A stretch of 64,000 nt of DNA from Phallusia fumigata (Eukaryota > Chordata > Ascidiacea > Phlebobranchia > Ascidiidae), in contig QXVZ01017950.1 in the NCBI GenBank assembly GCA_008931825.1, positions 1 to 64,000 of the forward strand, written 5' to 3'. The notes under the pieces are model-generated. The model ran no database searches. It worked only from the letters and a program-made list of their open reading frames with translations, and was not told the origin of the DNA. The position numbers and the translations under genes are program-made. Positions within the stretch are counted from its first letter, which is position 1. Every line of letters begins with the position of its first letter. Positions 58,359-64,000 of this stretch are shown in pieces.

Positions 58359-61300
58359 GCTGCAAGAGCGTGCACTGCTTCAACTGTCACGAGGTGCAAA
58401 GAAGACGATGGCGCTTCTTCCAGACGACTTGTTCGCAATGATTGGAAATCATCCACGGGGAATCAGCCTCTTCATCGGCTCGCGCCAAAGGGAAAAAATG
58501 CCCATTGGAGAATGGGGCGCTGACAAAAAAAATGGAAGCTCTGCCCTCGCGTTCCACATTCTTTTCCTAACTGTTTTGTGCCACAGGCTTGTGCTGATTG
58601 GAAAAACACTGATGACATACTATTTTTAAGACACAAGTGCTGGCAGAACATTATCAACCTCTAATCGAATTTACGCGATCTTCAGAATTTCGTACACGTG
58701 ACAACGTAAAATTTTGATTTATAAATAGTAAGGATTTATCAACATCGAACAAAAAAGATTGTTGTGAGTCACATTTGTAGAAAAGGACATTTTACCTTTG
58801 TTTTACCGAATGAAAATACTCTTGTACTCGAAAATACTAAAAAATAAAACGACACTATTTAAAAAACATTATGTTGAATAAAAAATTAAAAAAAAACATT
58901 TTCCAATAAATAGCAATATCTTCTTTGATTTGTTGGCAAAAATGTTCGTAGGAACTATTTTTAATTGCTGCTATTGACAAAAGAATTTGGTCGACGTTGG
59001 CTTAGCGCTAAAGCTCGCAGGATTGGCTTAGACCAAAGTTACGTCGTTTTTGTCTTTCATCTTCAAAACAGGGTTTGCCCGCGACGAAATTTAAACGATT
59101 TAGAATTGATTGCTTCAGAAGCTGAAGGGGAGATGGGGTTTTCCTTACAGTGGTCGTTTTCAGCTATTATATATGATGTGTGTAACTAAGCCCGCTCTAA
59201 GAAGCGGGAAGGAGGCGTAACTGAAGTCGGCCAATTGTGCTGATGCTTGCAGCAGGGTTGCAAGCGGGCCCAGGCCGAAGTTTGTCACACTTAGTGACAT
59301 GAAAGGGAGATGGGCCATTCCCCATTTTCGCACCCCACCATTTGTTCTGGGCGCGCAAAATCGACTTACGTCCGTTCACGTCGACCTAGGTTACCCAGAA
59401 AAGGCCTTGCGCACGGCACGTGGGATCAGCTCTGTGCACCAGCCGATCCCAGTGCCGCAATCAGGAGGTGAGCTGGCTTCGTCCAGGAGACATTAATAGC
59501 TGCTGTAACCCGAGTTTTTCTTACATAAAGTACGACTTTTTTTGCCTTGCACGTCTCGAGCCGCATCATCACGTATTAATCAATGAGCAGCCCCCAGCCC
59601 CTCTTGAATCGCTCTGGCACTTGTTTGCTATAGGGATTATGGAACACCCGTTGTCCGAATTACGTAACCTTTCAGTTTCTAAACACTATATGTAAGTTTA
59701 CAAAGATGTTGCAATTTAAAACGCGGTGGGTCTTGCGCAAGGGCGTTAGATTTGTTTCGTTGTTTATCGCAATATTTTTGTCAACGCGCTTTTGTGGCGC
59801 ATAATCCGATTTGCAGGCTTTGCATTCGGACAAGTTATCTGTTTATTGCTTTTCACATGACACGGATTTCCGAGTCAACAAAATGGGGACTTGGGATCCT
59901 AATCCTTTACATAATCACATGTTAATGCGTAACGCGAAAGTTGTTTTTGTCTGTTAGGCGCTTTAAGTTGTAAATAGGGACAAACGTTTTTAATTAGCTA
60001 GCCTACTGTTTGCAAACAAAACACAACAATAGGAAACAATTGGTGACCATTTTATAATATTAATTTTTGTAATAAGACAACAAAGCAATGCATGCAACAA
60101 AAATATAACTTTTTTTATTTTGTGTATTGTAACTGGCGCCATTTTGTTTTTAGTGACGTCATGTCAAGAATAAAATTCAGATTTTTCTTTTTAATTTGGC
60201 CGAACCACCAACCTTGCATACATATGAAGGTGTGTAAAAAATAATAAAACACAAAAACTAAGAACGTGGCCTTAACTAGTTTTTCCTTAACAGATAGTGA
60301 AGCAATCTGGGTTCTTCGGCGAAGCGTTTTTTAGTTGATGGTGATTGAAATACAGTGACGGTTGTTGTTTTTATAACCTACAAATTTTATTTTTTTTAAG
60401 TTGCTTGATTTGTGGTATACCGCTGCGCATTACACTAAAAAACGTGTACCTTTGGCGCAGCAGTCATGTGAAATTACATCATAAAATGTATTTGATGTAC
60501 TTAAATGCCGTATAAAACGTTGTCAACTGCATAATCTCAAATACAAGACAAGGAAATTTTTGTTTCCAAGGGAGACTATTGTTGTAAGCAGTTGTTTGGC
60601 ATGCTTGAGAATGTGTGTTGCTACATATGCGGCGAGATTTCGACGGAGTTTCGTAATCCTTTTATTGAGAAACGCATAACTATGCAACAATATGGTAAGT
60701 AGCGGAGCATTGGACTTTCCTACAGAAGTGTTCAATTACAATCACTGAAAGACTTAATGGATAATGAACCCTAGGCAGTAAATATAAAAGCCGGTATATT
60801 GATTGACAAGAAACAAAAAGGAAGCGTTTGTTCCTCCTCGATTTAGAGAAATTGTTGATGGTGTTTGTATCAGGTTACGGATCAACTGGATGTTTTTTTT
60901 ATTTGAAAGGTGGTGTATGCTATACTTTGTTGCCCTAATTATAGTCAGGTTCTTAGAAGTTTCCATTTACACGAACTATTCAGTTGGTCGTTTTCACTCA
61001 TGACGTAACGTTTTCGCGGCAACATCGAGATACAGATTATACGAACAAATCTTGCTGGATCTGAGCAGTATTGTAAAATAAAGGGCGGATCAACGAATTT
61101 TTGCCGCGTCAGCTTAAGACTGTCCTCTGCCGAAATAAACCTTGTTAACTTACGAAATTTTTCAATGATGTTATATCACCCAAAGCATTTAAACCAAACG
61201 CCGTTGGGATATTTCAGCTTGAAGTTTGTAAAAAACCAGCTATCAATCGGAACAAATTAGGATATTTTTAAACGTTTCAAACCCAACTGTATTCTAAATT

Positions 61301-61502
61301 AAACGCCACCGCTTTTTCGGTATATTTTAAACACGCGATTTCTTGAAAACATGTTGTGTTAAAGACGGTCTCTCTTCTAAAGCCTAAAGAAAAGGATAAC
61401 CTATCTAAAAAGCACGCATTGTCGCGTACATTTTAAAGGCAAAAGTGTCGCAACAAGTCGATAGATAACGCCACAAATTTCCACAAACGAAACAAAACAT
61501 CG
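58359..61502. other. Intergenic: 5' flank of MECOM-like gene to ATPAF1 3' end
   Basis: Three kilobases without a coding exon. At 59191-59208 a perfect 6-bp stem (CCCGCT / AGCGGG, 6-base loop) starts a locally GC-rich patch that runs to about 59.5 kb. No tRNA, snRNA or other RNA gene could be fitted to it. Likely 5' regulatory DNA of the zinc-finger gene plus the ATPAF1 3' UTR. Confidence 0.4.
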
Positions 61503-63202
61503 TTATTGACGCTTGGAATTCGAAACACTGGCTCTTGCTGAAAGGCCAGAATCCATAGCCGCGATTACGGTTTGAAAATCGAAGTCTTTCGGAGAAAAAT
61601 TAAAGTCCCGCAACAACTTCGGATGCTCAGTATGGAAATACTGGACGAGGTAGGACAACAGTTGTGCGTCTGTTACTGAAATTTGATCGTCAATTACAAT
61701 TCCGGACATCAACACGATTCCTGCATTTAACAAAACAATAACGCTGAGTGTGTAACCCATGTACAGTTGGTCTTTTGGTCAGTAAGCCAATAAGTCATCA
61801 GGTGAAACATTATAGAATAGGACACTTTTACCGACCTACTTATAAATCTAGACATCAGACATGCTTTAACTTCAACCAAGGCACCCCATAATCTCTTAGC
61901 CACTGTAAATGTTGTTCCCAAAACACAGAATCACAATGCGAATTCACATTTTAAACAAAGAAACATATTTTCTTTTTGGAATTGTAAAAGCAATTTAGGC
62001 ACACCTTTCTCAGGTAGCAACTCAGTATAATGGTTCAGAGTAAGTTGTGAAGGTGCATTTTCCTGGTGTCTCTGGTAGTTGAATAGTGAAGTAAAATGAA
62101 AATCAGTTGATTCAAACTGTCCAACAAACATTTCGTATCCATCCTTTCTGGGTACAGGATACACAAACTGCAAAATTTTAAAAGATGACAATAGGGAAAT
62201 TATCATAAAATTTGGATAAGCATTTCACATGCCATTTCGGACTTACAAGGGGATACATTTGAGCCGTAGTTTGAAGTATGTGAAAAACATCTTTTGGGAT
62301 AACTGCACTAACAGCATCTTTGTTTGAATAATGATCAACCCACAAGGAACCAACTTCTTCTGCTGATAAACTGTTGACTAATTCCAGTTTTAAAATGGAG
62401 TCTAAAGTCTTCTTTTTTCCTGCCTGAAGGATACATAGTAAGTAAATGACTAAGTTATAAAAGCCACTAATAACTGTAAAGTAAAATTTACAAACCAGAG
62501 TCTTGTCTTTTTTTTCTTGAAGTGGCTCAGATGAAATATTAGTAGAACTGTCAATATCAAGGTCGTTGCAAAATGATAATGGTTTCTGCGTAAAAATTAA
62601 ACAACAATTTTTGATTTGATTGTCAATTTATCTGTGTTAGTGTTTGCTTGCATACCTCCTCTTGTTCTGTCAATAATTTAATTCTTCTTTCATATTCTTT
62701 GGAATTAGACCTAAAACCAATCCAATGTTTCCAGTATTTATTGTTCCAATTTAATTTTTTAATCACCAATGAGCTTACATTTTCAGTTTGTTTATCTTGT
62801 CTGCATACTTATGGTAATAAGGATTGGATTCCAGTTCTGGACCAGATTTTGCATTGATATCCTTTTGACCACTGTTTAATTTTTCTGCAGAATCTTGTGA
62901 AAACGATTTGGACAGTGCAGTTCTGAAGTTTTGGTAGAAAAATTTGTCAAAGGTAATTATTCAATTTTGATGGCCAAAAAAATAGCATTATAAATAAATA
63001 AGAGCGTTTTTTTCACATAGCTTGAGGTAAATATTATGCAGAAGGGCTGTTTTTGTATCTGGTAGCCCTACCTTGAGCTTCCAAGAAGTGAGGGAAACAG
63101 GCGGACGTATCTGTGATGCACGTTCATTGTTAACATCGAGTTGCCTATTTGGGAAGAAAATCCTACAAAACACTTCTTCACAAACAAACCATTGTCATTC
63201 AT
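61503..63202 (-). CDS. ATPAF1: ATP synthase F1 assembly factor 1 (ATPAF1/ATP11)
   Basis: ATPAF1 is a mitochondrial matrix chaperone that binds free F1 beta subunits and prevents their aggregation before the alpha3beta3 ring forms. Exons in reading order: 63202-63072, 62922-62779, 62710-62656, 62585-62496, 62423-62247, 62167-62005, 61720-61503. They join to 325 residues, against 328 in human. The N-terminus is basic and nearly free of acidic residues, as expected for a mitochondrial presequence. Family marks: NPYYHKYADKINKL (human NPFYEKYKDKIQ), TLDSILKLELV, LWVDHY with AVSAVIPKDVF, the central PRKDGYEMFVGQFES and FHFTSL, NHYTELLPEKGIVLMSG, and a C-terminal QLLSYLVQYFHTE followed by FNFSPKDFDFQTVIAAMD. 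The start is the first ATG after an in-frame change of context; an AG directly before it means an upstream untranslated exon is possible. Confidence 0.93.
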
Positions 63203-64000
63203 CTGTTTGGAAATTGCAACAACAGCGAAACCCTTACCGCATGAGTGACTGCTTGTTACGCTCGAGCAGTCCCAAGAAAGTTATTGTGACAACAGGGGGC
63301 AAAGTTTTTTTGAAACTGTTTGCTTTCTAAAGGGTATAAGCATTGCTTGTTAAATAATTGTACTACTTTAAACTTGATTAAAATGAATTTAGTTGTATTA
63401 AGTTAAAAAACCCGTAAAATTGTACATTCTTTAAAGGCATAGGTTTTTACGCGGACTACGTCCATCTGCTTTAAGCCAGAGCCACGATTTGTTTGATTGG
63501 CTTTATCCCAGTCATTATGAATTACATACACCAAATACTTGGTTGTGAAAAACTTTCCAAAACAACTAGATTTACAAACAGCAACAAAATTGTTTGTGAA
63601 CGATCAGGAAGGGTGACGTTGAGTTTGCGAAATAAACAGCTGTTATGGAAGGTGGTGTTACAGATTTACGACCGTTTTGTAGTCGTACTGTAATGGGAAT
63701 TTTTTCCTTGTTTTTCGGCCCACAACAAACATTCATTCTCCTTCAGTTAGGACTCTGCTTTTGGACAATTTTGACACCTAGGGGAGATTTGTTTTCCTAT
63801 TTCATTGTAAGCCTAACCGCTGGCTTTTGCGACAGGAGACGTAACTTGAGCAGGAGCTGCTGTGAGTTGGCCCAACGAAAGAGAACAAATGAGCACGTGC
63901 AGCCTTAGAGTTAAACTCCCATCTACAACCAACATGTGGCATTCTGATAACACGTAATGATACTTTTAACCAATACCGAAAAATGAAAAATGCCGTACGT
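63203..64000. other. 5' flank of ATPAF1, no gene seen
   Basis: Holds the presumed ATPAF1 promoter. The short open frames on the plus strand do not resemble known proteins and lack splice context. Nothing else recognised. Confidence 0.5.

Noticed and set aside
1-64000. Operon, CRISPR array, retroviral or Polinton-like element
   Set aside because: No direct-repeat array and no reverse transcriptase, integrase or capsid-like frame recognised on either strand. Gene spacing is too wide for a tunicate trans-spliced operon, whose intercistronic gaps are usually very short.

Overview
The window is animal nuclear DNA, most likely from a sea squirt of the genus Ciona. The genes are compact and AT-rich with many short GT-AG introns, the proteins are chordate-type, and no retroviral or bacterial genes were recognised. 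Many single-N joins are flanked by two slightly different copies of the same sequence, as expected when two alleles of a very heterozygous individual are placed side by side. This would fit Ciona savignyi, but the species call is inference.

Nine host genes were rebuilt exon by exon. For the eight without a sequence gap, the chosen exons add up to an exact multiple of three and end in a stop. From left to right: CDC14 phosphatase (+, 601-8654), the Asterix/WDR83OS subunit of the PAT membrane-protein chaperone (+, 10642-11893), LSM4 (+, 12812-14534), cyclin G-associated kinase GAK (-, 28199-16482), an MFSD14/HIAT1 transporter (+, 30079-34334), ALKBH7 (-, 35953-35012), IWS1/SPN1 (+, 36947-42908, with a 617-base gap), TRIM23 with its ARF domain (+, 44475-51224), an EVI1/PRDM16 (MECOM)-like zinc-finger regulator (-, 58358-52689) and the mitochondrial F1-ATPase assembly factor ATPAF1 (-, 63202-61503). 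That is ten loci in total, including the gapped IWS1. A small unidentified reading frame lies inside a large GAK intron.

The genes are unrelated housekeeping and developmental functions: cell cycle exit, RNA processing, clathrin uncoating, transcription elongation, ubiquitin/ARF signalling and mitochondria. They do not form an operon or a pathway. GAK and MFSD14 are divergent across 1.9 kb. ALKBH7 and IWS1 are divergent across 1.0 kb. TRIM23 and the MECOM-like gene converge, as do MFSD14 and ALKBH7, and LSM4 and GAK.

Mobile DNA is modest: two short non-autonomous DNA elements with 8-bp target duplications (hAT type) in introns of WDR83OS and LSM4, a palindromic element in a TRIM23 intron, and a dispersed repeat with tandem cores in IWS1 and TRIM23 introns. 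The most useful message for a reader is the assembly structure. Seven of nine single-N joins carry false tandem copies. Four of these contain coding exons that would break or alter gene models if taken literally, and a fifth (5819) repeats only the tail of a CDC14 exon. No new biological system was found.
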